A DNA stretch of 64,000 nucleotides from Brenneria sp. hezel4-2-4 (GCF_013155275.1 NZ_JABJXS010000003.1:496001-560000); one strand, 5' to 3'; shown: positions 39,835-48,961, counted from the first letter of the stretch. A program made the numbers and translations. Notes: generated by a model not told the origin, from the sequence alone.

Positions 39835-40471
39835 TCATGATGTATATATCTTTGATTGTGACGGCGTTATCCTTGATTCAAACCAGCTAAAACTGGATGC
39901 GATGAAAAAAGCACTGGGTTCTTACCCAGTGCATCGGGTCAATGAGTGTATCGATTATTTTTCTCAAAATTTCGGGCGCTCCCGTTACCTTCATATTGAG
40001 TATTTTCTAAAAAATATTTTATTATGCTCAAAGGAACAATATCAGCAGCAGTACGATAATATTCTTTACCGTTATGCGGATTTTTGTAAAAAACTCTATA
40101 AAGAAGCAAAACTCAATACAGGATTTATTGAATTTATAACGGCTATTAAAGAAGATAAGTATGTGGCCAGCGGTTCCGATGAACAGGAACTGCGGGATGT
40201 ATTTTCTGCGAGGAGCCTGGATAGCTATTTTTCAGGAATATTTGGTTCTCCAGAGTCGAAAGCTAATAATATAAAAAAAATTCTTGAACGAGGTTATCGA
40301 AACGGCATTATGTTTGGTGATGCATTAGGGGATTTAACTGCGGCCAAGGAAAATAAAATTGATTTTATGTTTGTTTCGGGGTTATCTACGGCAGCAAATT
40401 TAGTGAGATCATCGGCAAGTTTTACCGGTCATGAGATAAAGGACTTTACTCATTTAGAAATAATTAGGTGA
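39818..40471 (+). CDS. HAD-family phosphatase in the ulosonate module
   Basis: A 217-residue HAD hydrolase of the beta-phosphoglucomutase type. Motif I is FDCDGVILD (Asp13 nucleophile, Asp15 acid/base), motif II is the Ser of VASGSDEQE, motif III a Lys after SPESK, and motif IV FGDALGDLTAA. A helical cap lies between motifs I and II. The gene overlaps the aldolase by 17 bases and precedes the cytidylyltransferase by three, so the three are made together. By analogy with KdsC and NeuAc-9-phosphatase it may dephosphorylate the condensation product before CMP activation. Confidence 0.78.
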   Translation: MRLSSDHDVYIFDCDGVILDSNQLKLDAMKKALGSYPVHRVNECIDYFSQNFGRSRYLHIEYFLKNILLCSKEQYQQQYDNILYRYADFCKKLYKEAKLNTGFIEFITAIKEDKYVASGSDEQELRDVFSARSLDSYFSGIFGSPESKANNIKKILERGYRNGIMFGDALGDLTAAKENKIDFMFVSGLSTAANLVRSSASFTGHEIKDFTHLEIIR

Positions 40472-40474
40472 TAT

Positions 40475-41203
40475 ATGAATTATGCCATAGTGATACCAGC
40501 AAGATATCAATCGACCCGTTTACCTGGTAAGCCACTTATCGAGTTGAATGGTGTGCCGATGATAAAACGAGTCTGGCAGCGTTGCTGCCTGGCTGTTGAA
40601 GCCGATAGGGTGTACATCGCGACCGATGATGAAAAAATTCTGGATTTTTGTTTAACATTTACTCCAAATGTTATTATGACGTCTCGTGAATGCAAGACGG
40701 GAACGGATCGTGTCCATGAAGCGTGTCAGAAAATCGGCAATCTGGATTTTGTCGTCAACGTTCAGGGCGATGAACCTATCATTAATCCAGACGATATTAA
40801 AACCATCATTGACGAATGCTTGCGTAAGCCGGATTCCATTGTTAATGGCATGGCTCCAATTACGGATCCTTCCGAATATGAAAGTAAAACCATCCCGAAG
40901 GTTGTTTTCCGTCCTGATGGACGCTTGATGTACATGAGCCGTGCCGCGATTCCTTCCAGTAAGACTGGTGTATTTAACAAATCCTGGAAGCAGATTTGTA
41001 TTTATGGTTTTCCGATCAAGGCGTTGCAGGATTTTTCTTCATGTGAAGAAAAAACCCCCTTTGAAAATGAGGAAGATATCGAGATATTGCGTTTTCTGGA
41101 ACTGGGATATGACGTCAATATGGTTAGCCTCCATGGCAATAGTCTGGCAATCGATACGCCTGAGGATGTTGAAAAAGTATTAAAAATTATGAACGTTGAC
41201 TAA
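40475..41203 (+). CDS. KdsB-like cytidylyltransferase (CMP-ulosonate synthetase)
   Basis: A 242-residue nucleotidyltransferase close in pattern to CMP-Kdo synthetase. IPARYQSTRLPGKPL binds CTP near the N-terminus, NVQGDEP carries the metal Asp, and the C-terminal AIDTPEDVEKV is typical. The KdsB string SGTERLAE is KTGTDRVHE here, so the substrate may differ from Kdo. A housekeeping kdsB would be expected elsewhere for lipid A-core. Its position after an aldolase and HAD phosphatase suggests it activates the sugar acid they make. An intrinsic terminator follows. Confidence 0.82.
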   Translation: MNYAIVIPARYQSTRLPGKPLIELNGVPMIKRVWQRCCLAVEADRVYIATDDEKILDFCLTFTPNVIMTSRECKTGTDRVHEACQKIGNLDFVVNVQGDEPIINPDDIKTIIDECLRKPDSIVNGMAPITDPSEYESKTIPKVVFRPDGRLMYMSRAAIPSSKTGVFNKSWKQICIYGFPIKALQDFSSCEEKTPFENEEDIEILRFLELGYDVNMVSLHGNSLAIDTPEDVEKVLKIMNVD

Positions 41204-41220
41204 TTCATTGATTATTTTTA

Positions 41221-41257
41221 AATGGGCTTTTTGGTTAAAAATAAGCCCATTTTTTTA
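41221..41257 (+). terminator. Intrinsic terminator inside the polysaccharide operon
   Basis: AATGGGCTT pairs with AAGCCCATT, and the stem is followed by seven T residues. It sits between the cytidylyltransferase and wzx genes. RfaH loaded at the ops site would be needed to read through it, so this splits the operon into a proximal and a distal expression unit. Confidence 0.82.
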
Positions 41258-41292
41258 AAATTATCTGAAAATATATAATTAAAAGACCATTC

Positions 41293-42519
41293 ATGAAACC
41301 AATTCATCCAAAGCTAAACCTTTTTTTTAATATTCTGGCAACTATTATTACTCAAGCCAGCTCAATTGTTGTCGGCGTTATATTAACGCCGTTGTTAATC
41401 AATAGATTAAGCAAAGATGAATATGGATTGTATGTGTCAGGTGTCTCACTCTCCAGCTTTGCTTTCGTGATTGTTGATTTAGGGATGGCTTTATATTTAA
41501 TAAAGGAAGTCTCGGAACATCGTGAAGACCCTAAATATGTAGGAAAATTGTTATCAGCCTCCTTTTTAATAAAAATACCAATATTGCTATTGAGCCTTGC
41601 TATTTTTGTGCTGTTGGCTCCCCCACACCACTTTTTCAGTTATGCCGTACCTTTCTGGCTTTTCCTGGTGGCGACATCGTTACAGCCGAACTGGCTATTT
41701 CAAGGTATCGAAGCCCTTAAAATTATTACTTTTGCTACCGTGCTCAGTAAACTGGTTATGCTTGCTGTTATCTATTTCTTCGTTCACAGCTCTGCCGAGT
41801 TTTACCTGGTTACTTATACGCTAGGCCTCTCTTCCATCGTCTGTATGATTTTTTCACTTATATATAGCAAATGGCGGGGATACGGATTTACCTTGTGTCG
41901 TTATGCGGATATGACGTTTTTGTTGAAAAATGCGATGGGATTTTATGCGCCGCGAGTCATGGTGGCGATGTACACGCAGGCGTCGGTCTTTATTGTTTCA
42001 CGTGTTGCAGGAACCAGTGACGCTGCCGTTTATGCTGTGGCGGATCAGTTTTATAAACTCGGACAAATGGCTATTGCTGCGGTAACACAGGCCTTTTATC
42101 CTTTTATGGTTTTTAGAAAAGATGTCCGTTTTTTATTAATGACTTGTAGTGCGCTTATGGTTGTTGCATTTATCGCTTGTGCCTTACTTTGGGGATGGGT
42201 GGATGATGTTATTTATTGGTACGTTGGCGAAGGATTTGAAACGGCAGTTATTCTGGTGAAAATATTTATGATTGCCTGTTTGTTTATCGTGCCTTCGTCA
42301 TTTTTGGGATTTCCTCTTTTAGGCAGTCTGGGATTTCATCGAGTCGCTAATCAAACTCTTATGATTGGTGCTTCTTTTTACTCTATAGGCTTAGCCGTAC
42401 TCTATGTTACAGGACACGTTATGGCGCTATACATCGCGTTATTAACGTTACTTGCCGAAGTGACTGTTTTCTTACTGCGCGCGTATAAATCTTTTTATCT
42501 CATCAAAAAAAACAAATAG
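41293..42519 (+). CDS. wzx: Wzx-type O-unit/polysaccharide flippase
   Basis: A 408-residue membrane protein with about 12 hydrophobic helices and the polysaccharide-synthesis (MOP superfamily) pattern: an N-terminal NILATIITQASSIVVGVILTPLLI helix and the conserved LSKDEYGLYVSG loop. It would move the undecaprenyl-linked repeat unit to the periplasmic side. Wzx proteins vary widely between loci, which explains the lack of a close named match. Base composition falls sharply from here to 50000. It starts 90 bases after the cytidylyltransferase, beyond the terminator. Confidence 0.88.
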   Translation: MKPIHPKLNLFFNILATIITQASSIVVGVILTPLLINRLSKDEYGLYVSGVSLSSFAFVIVDLGMALYLIKEVSEHREDPKYVGKLLSASFLIKIPILLLSLAIFVLLAPPHHFFSYAVPFWLFLVATSLQPNWLFQGIEALKIITFATVLSKLVMLAVIYFFVHSSAEFYLVTYTLGLSSIVCMIFSLIYSKWRGYGFTLCRYADMTFLLKNAMGFYAPRVMVAMYTQASVFIVSRVAGTSDAAVYAVADQFYKLGQMAIAAVTQAFYPFMVFRKDVRFLLMTCSALMVVAFIACALLWGWVDDVIYWYVGEGFETAVILVKIFMIACLFIVPSSFLGFPLLGSLGFHRVANQTLMIGASFYSIGLAVLYVTGHVMALYIALLTLLAEVTVFLLRAYKSFYLIKKNK

Positions 42520-42549
42520 TATTTGGCTATTCCTAATAGAGGTATTCTG

Positions 42550-43809
42550 GTGGAAGACTTTTTCTTAAAATATAAAGAATATAAAGGGAAACTATCTTTT
42601 AATTACAGAGGGTATCCCTTACATAAAATTATTTCTGTGGAGTTGGCATCTATTATTTATGGTAAAAAGGTATTTAATTATTGGGATATAACCCGATTTT
42701 TTTCCTCGCGAGATGTTGAACTACCTGTAGGGCAGGAAAAACCTTTCTTTTTGTATTCTATGGGGGGGTATGGCCGTGATGATTATTATTCACTGTTAAA
42801 TTATGTTCGTGAACAGGTTCCAGGCCCCCTTATTGATCTTAATCACAATAAAAAAAGGATAAAGGTCAATTTAATTAACATCATCAAAGCAATACGATTT
42901 GTTTTCTCGAGAGTTGATGGGATTTCTTTTAAGGATAAAATACTTATTTCATCTTTCTTCTCCTATTTAATGAACTACATCGATACATTAGAAAAAAAAA
43001 GAGTGGATATGCCAGAAGCTTATATCGCTTTTTGTAGTTCACATATGGATGAAGGGGTTTTAGATACCTTTTTTAAAAATAAGAATATCCGCACTTACAC
43101 CCTACAACATGGCTTGTATTTTATTTGTGATAATAAAAATATAGATATGATTGCATACGAAAATATTATTTCTGATCGGCTGTTATGCTGGGGGGAATAT
43201 ACAAAAAACGAATTTTCTCGTTATGGTGTACCACGTGAGCAAATGTTAGTTGCCGGTTATCCTAATGAGACTAAAAAATTGGGTAAAAGAACATTACAAG
43301 GCAAGCCCTGTATTTTAGTTCTATTGTCTAGATACACCTTTCACGCTAATAACATGAAAATGTTAAAACTGTTATCATCGCTGAAGTTGCAGGATCCGGA
43401 AATTAAAATTGATGTAAAGATGCACCCGTCTTTGCAGATCAATGATTATAATGAGATCTTTGAAAAATATGGATTTTCTTTATGTGCTTCAGGCACGATA
43501 AAGTCTTTGCTGGAATCAGATAAGTATCACATGACGATTTCGTACAACAGTACGGCCTATTATGATAGCTATATGAATAACTGTGCAAGCTTACGATATA
43601 TTGATGAAGATGCTGATGATAGTATTAACGTCATGGATGATGGTTTCGATGATGAATTATCATTGATGACTAAAATTAGTAAAGTAAAGTCTGAAATCTG
43701 CACTGAAGATTTCTGGGTTGAGGTTGAGTCAAGGCTGAAATATATTACTGGTTATAATATTAATAATTATAAAATATCGATAACCAATACTTTAAATAAT
43801 AAACATTAA
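42550..43809 (+). CDS. Glycosyltransferase with His-Pro motif, probable CMP-sugar user
   Basis: A 419-residue soluble protein with GT-B-like features. The C-terminal half has KMHPS (His292-Pro293) and SYNST (331-335), the spacing and wording of the HP and S/T motifs that bind the CMP part in bacterial sialyltransferases, polysialyltransferases and Kdo transferases. TLQHGLYF and CWGEYTKNEFSRYGV are also shared by capsule-type transferases. I use the GTG at 42550, seven bases after AGAGG; a TTG at 42523 would add nine residues without a ribosome site. A link to the CMP-ulosonate module upstream is inferred. Confidence 0.62.
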   Translation: MEDFFLKYKEYKGKLSFNYRGYPLHKIISVELASIIYGKKVFNYWDITRFFSSRDVELPVGQEKPFFLYSMGGYGRDDYYSLLNYVREQVPGPLIDLNHNKKRIKVNLINIIKAIRFVFSRVDGISFKDKILISSFFSYLMNYIDTLEKKRVDMPEAYIAFCSSHMDEGVLDTFFKNKNIRTYTLQHGLYFICDNKNIDMIAYENIISDRLLCWGEYTKNEFSRYGVPREQMLVAGYPNETKKLGKRTLQGKPCILVLLSRYTFHANNMKMLKLLSSLKLQDPEIKIDVKMHPSLQINDYNEIFEKYGFSLCASGTIKSLLESDKYHMTISYNSTAYYDSYMNNCASLRYIDEDADDSINVMDDGFDDELSLMTKISKVKSEICTEDFWVEVESRLKYITGYNINNYKISITNTLNNKH

Positions 43810-43810
43810 A

Positions 43811-44470
43811 TTGAGCTCACTAGTGAATAAGATATTTAGAAAGATAAAAAATTTCAGTAATATGCCTTTTTCAAGAAAATTACAGTTTTTTTATCTTTTG
43901 TCTCGAAAATATTATACCTATCTCTTCTATCGCCCCAGAATGAAATCGTGTGGTAGTCATCTCATTGTTTTTAAACCTATATTTTGGACTCCGGAATATG
44001 TTTCATCTGGAAGTAATGTTTTAATATGGCATCACGCTCGAATAGAAGGTATCAGCCAATATGGCGATAAGGTCTTTTCCCCTGAGATAACATTTGGAGA
44101 TAGGGTGAGTATTCAGCAGCGATGTCACATTATTGCGGCAGGAAATCTGAATATCGGCGATGATGTTACGATCTCAATCGACGTGATGATTAATGACACG
44201 GAACATGAATATAGAGATATTGATGTTAATGTATTAGAACAACCCTTAATACACAATCCTATCAGTATTGGTTCACGTTGCTTCCTCGGGGCAGGGGCAC
44301 GTATTCTGGCTGGAACAACATTGGGCGATCACTGTATTGTCGGCGCTAATTCGGTTGTTAAAGGACATTTCCCTTCAGGATGTGTTATCGCTGGGATACC
44401 AGCAAGAATAATTAAAAAATATGATCCGGTAACCCAGTCATGGTTATCTGTTGAAAAAAACAAGGAGTAA
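43811..44470 (+). CDS. Left-handed beta-helix acetyltransferase
   Basis: A 219-residue protein whose second half has hexapeptide repeats (ITFGDRVSI, LNIGDDVTI, ISIGSRCFLGAGARILAGTTLGDHCIVGANSVV). It ends in VIAGIPARIIKKYD, the hallmark of NodL/Maa-type O-acetyltransferases. The catalytic His would be in NDTEHEYRD. It probably acetylates a sugar of the repeat unit using acetyl-CoA. The start is uncertain: TTG at 43811 or GTG at 43823; neither has a strong ribosome site. It sits one base after the HP-motif transferase and two before the epimerase. Confidence 0.8.
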   Translation: MSSLVNKIFRKIKNFSNMPFSRKLQFFYLLSRKYYTYLFYRPRMKSCGSHLIVFKPIFWTPEYVSSGSNVLIWHHARIEGISQYGDKVFSPEITFGDRVSIQQRCHIIAAGNLNIGDDVTISIDVMINDTEHEYRDIDVNVLEQPLIHNPISIGSRCFLGAGARILAGTTLGDHCIVGANSVVKGHFPSGCVIAGIPARIIKKYDPVTQSWLSVEKNKE

Positions 44471-44472
44471 AT

Positions 44473-45603
44473 ATGTCAAATCATAATGTTCTTATTTCCG
44501 GGGGAGCGGGTTTTATCGGTTCTAACCTGGCGCTTGCGCTGATTAAAAAAGGATGGAACGTCACAGTTTTAGATAATTTATCCCCCCAGATTCATGGCGA
44601 TCATTCACCGCTGTATGAAAGTATTAAAGATAAAGTTACCTTTATTCATGGCGATGTGCGTTCAAAAGATGACTGGCAGAAAGCTCTGAAAGGTCAAAAT
44701 TGCGTGGTTCATCTGGCAGCGGAAACCGGTACAGGTCAATCTATGTACCAGATTCAGCAATATACCGATGTTAACGTCGGAGGCACCGGGATCTTTTTGG
44801 ATCTGCTCGCGAATGAACCGCATGAGGTTTCAAAAATCGTTGTTGCATCTTCGCGAGCAATCTACGGTGAAGGCCGTTATGCTTGTGATGAGTGCGGTGA
44901 GGTTTATCCGGAGTCTCGGCATGCCGATGATATGGAGAAGGGCGATTTTGAAGTGAAATGCCCGGTATGCGCGCGTAATGTTGAAATGCTGACTACGCAC
45001 GAAGATAGCAAAATTCATCCTTCTTCAATCTATGGCATTACAAAACAAACTCAAGAGCAGCTTGTTTTGGCCGCGGGCAAGGCGCTGAATATTCCTGCCG
45101 TCGCTTTCCGCTATCAAAATGTTTACGGTCCGGGACAATCGCTATCAAATCCTTATACCGGGATACTTTCTATTTTCTCGACCCGAATTCGTAATGGTAA
45201 CGATATCTTCATTTTCGAAGACGGAAAGGAAAGCCGTGATTTTGTTTATATTGATGACGTGGTGAATGCCACGATTGCCGGCATTGAAAATCCAGTTGCA
45301 GCGGGGCACGTTTTTAATGTTGGCGCCGGTGTATCAACCAGCGTTACGCATGTTGCAAATACCCTGGTTCAGGCCTATGGCTCGACTGCGGCAGTAAAAA
45401 CAACTGGTAATTTTCGCGTGGGCGATATCCGGCATAATATTGCCGATCTTAATAAAATCAAAGCGGTGCTGGATTTTACGCCATCGGTGAGCTTTGAACA
45501 AGGTATCAGGAAATTTGTCGATTGGGTAATGACACAAGAAACCCAGGTGGATAGCTATGAAACCAGTATCCAGGAAATGAAAGAGAAAGGGTTGTATAAA
45601 TGA
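44473..45603 (+). CDS. NAD-dependent nucleotide-sugar epimerase with a Cys4 knuckle
   Basis: A 376-residue extended SDR enzyme: GGAGFIG (10-16) binds NAD, and the catalytic Tyr187 and Lys191 are in SSIYGITK. Inserted between the SSRAIYGEG strand and the active site is a Cys-rich stretch with C138xxC141 and C163xxC166, a likely zinc ribbon. Proteins of this layout include reported dTDP-L-rhamnose 4-epimerases, which make dTDP-6-deoxy-L-talose. With rmlBADC in the operon that is a reasonable but unproven assignment. Its stop overlaps the next start (ATGA). Confidence 0.75.
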   Translation: MSNHNVLISGGAGFIGSNLALALIKKGWNVTVLDNLSPQIHGDHSPLYESIKDKVTFIHGDVRSKDDWQKALKGQNCVVHLAAETGTGQSMYQIQQYTDVNVGGTGIFLDLLANEPHEVSKIVVASSRAIYGEGRYACDECGEVYPESRHADDMEKGDFEVKCPVCARNVEMLTTHEDSKIHPSSIYGITKQTQEQLVLAAGKALNIPAVAFRYQNVYGPGQSLSNPYTGILSIFSTRIRNGNDIFIFEDGKESRDFVYIDDVVNATIAGIENPVAAGHVFNVGAGVSTSVTHVANTLVQAYGSTAAVKTTGNFRVGDIRHNIADLNKIKAVLDFTPSVSFEQGIRKFVDWVMTQETQVDSYETSIQEMKEKGLYK

Positions 45604-46583
45604 GTTTTTCTGGGCGTAAAATATTATTTATTGGGATAGGGTTTTATGATTATGAAAATGCGATTGTTAATCGCATGATTGAGCGCGGTTGTGATGTTAC
45701 CGCTTTTATCGATAAGCCCTATTTTCTGCGTCAGAGACCCTGGGGGGGGCTTTTTTATCGTATTCCTAATGCTGCTCAATATCTGCAAAAATGGCATGAA
45801 GAAAAAATATTAAATCATGTAAAGAAAGAGAAGTATGAGCAAGTGCTCATAATTAAGGGGACTGACTATAGTAATGATTTTATTAGAAATCTAAGAAATA
45901 TATTATCTAATAGTGAATTTATATTATATGAATGGGATTCAATCACTCGCTATCCACAGCTCATTGAAAGGTTAGATTATTTTGATAAAGTTTTATCTTT
46001 TGATAGGCATGACGCACTTAAGTTCCCCTCAATTAAATTTAGACCTTTATTCTATCGGGTTAAAGAGGAATTAAGTAATAGTAATGATAATACCTACAAA
46101 TATGATATTATTTTCATTGGTCTTCTGCAATCTTCTCGATTAGAGCAGATTAGGGAGATACAAGCACAATCCGCTGCTAATGATCTAAAAACCTATACCT
46201 ATCTAATAACGGGTTTCCCTCATTGGATAAAACTATGGCTTAAAGGGCAATCAAGAGATATACATTTTAGAAAGTTATCGTATGATAAAGTCCTCAAATT
46301 GAATATGCAATCTCTCTGTGTTTTAGATTTACCGCATCCAGATCAAACCGGATTAACAATGCGTTCTATTGAAACATTAGGTCTTGATCGTAAGTTGATA
46401 ACAACAGGCAAGGATGTTATTTACTACGATTTTTTTAATGATGAAAAAATTAGTATTATCGATCAAGATCAACCTAAAATTGATATAACCTTTATTAAAG
46501 AAAATAAAGATACTGTTAGTTTTGGTTCAGTAAAAAATAATTATTCATTAGACAAGTGGTTAGATGATGTTTTAGGTGAATAG
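45600..46583 (+). CDS. Putative glycosyltransferase, CgeB-like
   Basis: A 327-residue soluble, AT-rich gene product. The N-terminus (KILFIGIGFYDYENAIVNRMIERGCDV) looks like a Rossmann half. The C-terminal half has VLDLPHPDQTGLTMRSIETLGLDRKLITTG, the acidic/Gly-Leu-rich nucleotide-sugar loop typical of GT-B enzymes often labelled lipopolysaccharide biosynthesis proteins. No closer family is recognised, and donor and acceptor are unknown. It is translationally coupled to the epimerase by a four-base overlap, which hints that it may use that enzyme's product. Confidence 0.55.
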   Translation: MSFSGRKILFIGIGFYDYENAIVNRMIERGCDVTAFIDKPYFLRQRPWGGLFYRIPNAAQYLQKWHEEKILNHVKKEKYEQVLIIKGTDYSNDFIRNLRNILSNSEFILYEWDSITRYPQLIERLDYFDKVLSFDRHDALKFPSIKFRPLFYRVKEELSNSNDNTYKYDIIFIGLLQSSRLEQIREIQAQSAANDLKTYTYLITGFPHWIKLWLKGQSRDIHFRKLSYDKVLKLNMQSLCVLDLPHPDQTGLTMRSIETLGLDRKLITTGKDVIYYDFFNDEKISIIDQDQPKIDITFIKENKDTVSFGSVKNNYSLDKWLDDVLGE

Positions 46584-46722
46584 TGTCTGTTATTGAACTG
46601 TTTAAACTATGTGTTTATTATGGTTTTTTCTAAATATTTTATATACATATAAAATTTATTGATTGATATATTTCTAATGATTTTATGATGATGATTACAA
46701 TCATCAGATAAGGGTGATTATT

Positions 46723-47937
46723 ATGCAAGGTAGTTTTCGCGTACCTCTTTTAAATTTTAGTATTTTAATCCTTGCTTTTATTTTTGTTTCTTTTCCTCTT
46801 GGGTTTGGTGTTGCAATTAAATATGGTGTCATCGTTCTTGTTATGATCTCTTTTTTGTTATCTATGGATGGTAAGCACATATCAAGATTAACGATGTTCA
46901 GTGCGCTGTCTATAATAATAATTCTATTATCTTCTTATTTATATTTTTCTACCACTAGGATGTTTTATGTAGAGTCTATAACTTTACTCAATAGTGTCTT
47001 ACTTTCTATATTTATATTTATAACAATATATGTTGCATTAAAAAATGACACAATTAAGTTTGAACAATTTGTTAAGGCTTGTATATATGGTGGTTTTGCA
47101 TACGCAATTATTAAATTTATATTGGTTTTGCTGATTTTTTGGAATATGCTTGATCAGGATGCTATAAACCTTTTTTCTCCAGATATGAGTTCATTGGGGT
47201 ATATAGGTATTTCTGGTTTTATAAGAGTTGTTGGCGTTAATGATTATCTTTTAGTGTTTTTGTTCTTTTTTACTGACTATTGCAATATTAAGTGGAAAAA
47301 AATAATAAAATTATGCTTCATTGTTACAATATTTTTATCCTTTACTCGATATATATGGGTCAGTTTTGTTTTTCTGTTTTTTGTTAATGAAATGTTAGTA
47401 AAGAAAAAGTTCGTGTTCTTCACCATATTTACATTGTTCGTTGTCTTAGCCGTTTTTGCTATAAGCCTTTTTACTCCGTTTGATCTGATTTCCTCAATTA
47501 ATCATCGACTTTTTGCGGAAGGAGCTCTGTCTTCGGGAGAAAAATATCGGCAATCAAAGGCATTATTAGATGGGATAGCTAATAATCCTTTATTTGGGCA
47601 AGGACTAGGTTCTTATCTCCCTGATTACATAAGAAATGATAGATTAAAGTATGGTTATGAAGTAATGATACTTGCATTGATTATGCAACTGGGTATTGTG
47701 CTTTTCGCAATAGTTACATGTGTGCTTCTTCTCGGAATGATTGGTTTGTTTATGAAAACAACTAGAAGTAGTGTTTGTTATTTTAACCTATTATCTTTTT
47801 TTGTTTTTATTTTATCAGGCTTTAGTAACCCGGTAATAATTTCATCGGTATCAGTAATATTATATTCTCTGTTCTCAGGCTTTTTCATTAATGATGCCAG
47901 TAAGTATAAAGAAATCCCTGTTCTAATAAAGAGATAA
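46723..47937 (+). CDS. wzy: Wzy-type polysaccharide polymerase
   Basis: A 404-residue membrane protein with about ten hydrophobic helices and one larger periplasmic loop near residues 250-320 (SINHRLFAEGALSSGEKYRQSKALLDGIANNPLFGQGLGSYLPDY). The NPLFGQGLGS string is a hallmark of the O-antigen ligase/polymerase (Wzy_C) family. It joins repeat units en bloc in the periplasm. The ATG at 46723 follows AAGGGTG; an in-frame GTG at 46714 is less likely. The coding sequence is among the most AT-rich of the window. Confidence 0.82.
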   Translation: MQGSFRVPLLNFSILILAFIFVSFPLGFGVAIKYGVIVLVMISFLLSMDGKHISRLTMFSALSIIIILLSSYLYFSTTRMFYVESITLLNSVLLSIFIFITIYVALKNDTIKFEQFVKACIYGGFAYAIIKFILVLLIFWNMLDQDAINLFSPDMSSLGYIGISGFIRVVGVNDYLLVFLFFFTDYCNIKWKKIIKLCFIVTIFLSFTRYIWVSFVFLFFVNEMLVKKKFVFFTIFTLFVVLAVFAISLFTPFDLISSINHRLFAEGALSSGEKYRQSKALLDGIANNPLFGQGLGSYLPDYIRNDRLKYGYEVMILALIMQLGIVLFAIVTCVLLLGMIGLFMKTTRSSVCYFNLLSFFVFILSGFSNPVIISSVSVILYSLFSGFFINDASKYKEIPVLIKR

Positions 47938-47942
47938 AGTAA

Positions 47943-48899
47943 ATGGAAAAGAAAAATAATTACAGTGTGGCGATTTTATTATCCGCATATAACGGTGAGA
48001 AATACATTTCTGAACAGATCGATTCTATTTTGAATCAAAGTTATAAATATTTCTCACTCTATATCCGAGATGATTCTTCGTCGGACAGAACAAAGGATAT
48101 AATAAGAAGTTACGCTAATAAGGACAATAGAATTGTCATTATAGATGATGATATGAACAGAGGCGCATCGGGCTCTTTCTTCTATCTTATTCGAAATGTT
48201 GATGCTGATGTTTATTTCTTCTCTGATCAAGATGATGTCTGGCTAGATAATAAAATAGAATTATGTCTACAGGAGATCAATAAACACGGAATCCATCAAC
48301 CATTACTGGTTAATACTGACTTGAAAGTGGTTGATGCACATCTAAAGGAAATTAGTCATTCATTTTATGAATATATTAATATTGATTTAGATGTGGCGAA
48401 AAAAAAGAAGCAGATTTTGTTCCAGAATTATGTGGTAGGTTGTACGGTATGCCTCACTAGACCTCTCGTGGATATTGCATTACCAAAAATAGAAGATGAG
48501 CATTTTATTGCAATGCATGACTGGTGGTTTGCTCTTGTGGCTACATATTTCGGTCAAATTATTACAGTAAAAAAATCAACAATGCTTTATAGGCAACATG
48601 GCGGAAATGTTTTAGGGGCACAGAATAACAGTTTAACAAGATATTTTTATTCTCTAGTCTCTTTTAAAGGATTTAAAAGGGTGAAAAATTTCAGGAGAAA
48701 AGTTTTTTTACAAGATAAATTATTTGAAAGGTATTTCTATAAAAACCTTGGTAATGATGATCGTAAAATAATATATGATACTCATCTTATTAGTGAGTCT
48801 GCAGGTTTACTTTCGGTTTATAATTTCATTTACCGTAAAGGATTTACTTTGCAATCATTTAAAAGAAATATAGCTTTTTTATTTTCATCTTATTATTAG
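47943..48899 (+). CDS. GT2-family glycosyltransferase, rhamnosyltransferase-like
   Basis: A 318-residue GT-A enzyme. The start SVAILLSAYNGEKYISEQIDSILNQS and the IRDDSSSDRT segment are typical of GT2. The metal-binding FFSDQDDVW is the DXD region, and HDWWFALVATYFG the acceptor region of RfbF/RfbG/RfbN-like rhamnosyltransferases. TMLYRQHGGNVLG near residue 218 is also common to that subgroup. Transfer of L-rhamnose from dTDP-L-rhamnose is likely given rmlBADC. It starts five bases after wzy. Confidence 0.8.
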   Translation: MEKKNNYSVAILLSAYNGEKYISEQIDSILNQSYKYFSLYIRDDSSSDRTKDIIRSYANKDNRIVIIDDDMNRGASGSFFYLIRNVDADVYFFSDQDDVWLDNKIELCLQEINKHGIHQPLLVNTDLKVVDAHLKEISHSFYEYINIDLDVAKKKKQILFQNYVVGCTVCLTRPLVDIALPKIEDEHFIAMHDWWFALVATYFGQIITVKKSTMLYRQHGGNVLGAQNNSLTRYFYSLVSFKGFKRVKNFRRKVFLQDKLFERYFYKNLGNDDRKIIYDTHLISESAGLLSVYNFIYRKGFTLQSFKRNIAFLFSSYY

Positions 48900-48961
48900 T
48901 AAGATGAATTATAATGTAATTCGGTGATTGTTTCTATATAATTAACGGTAAATGTAAATAT

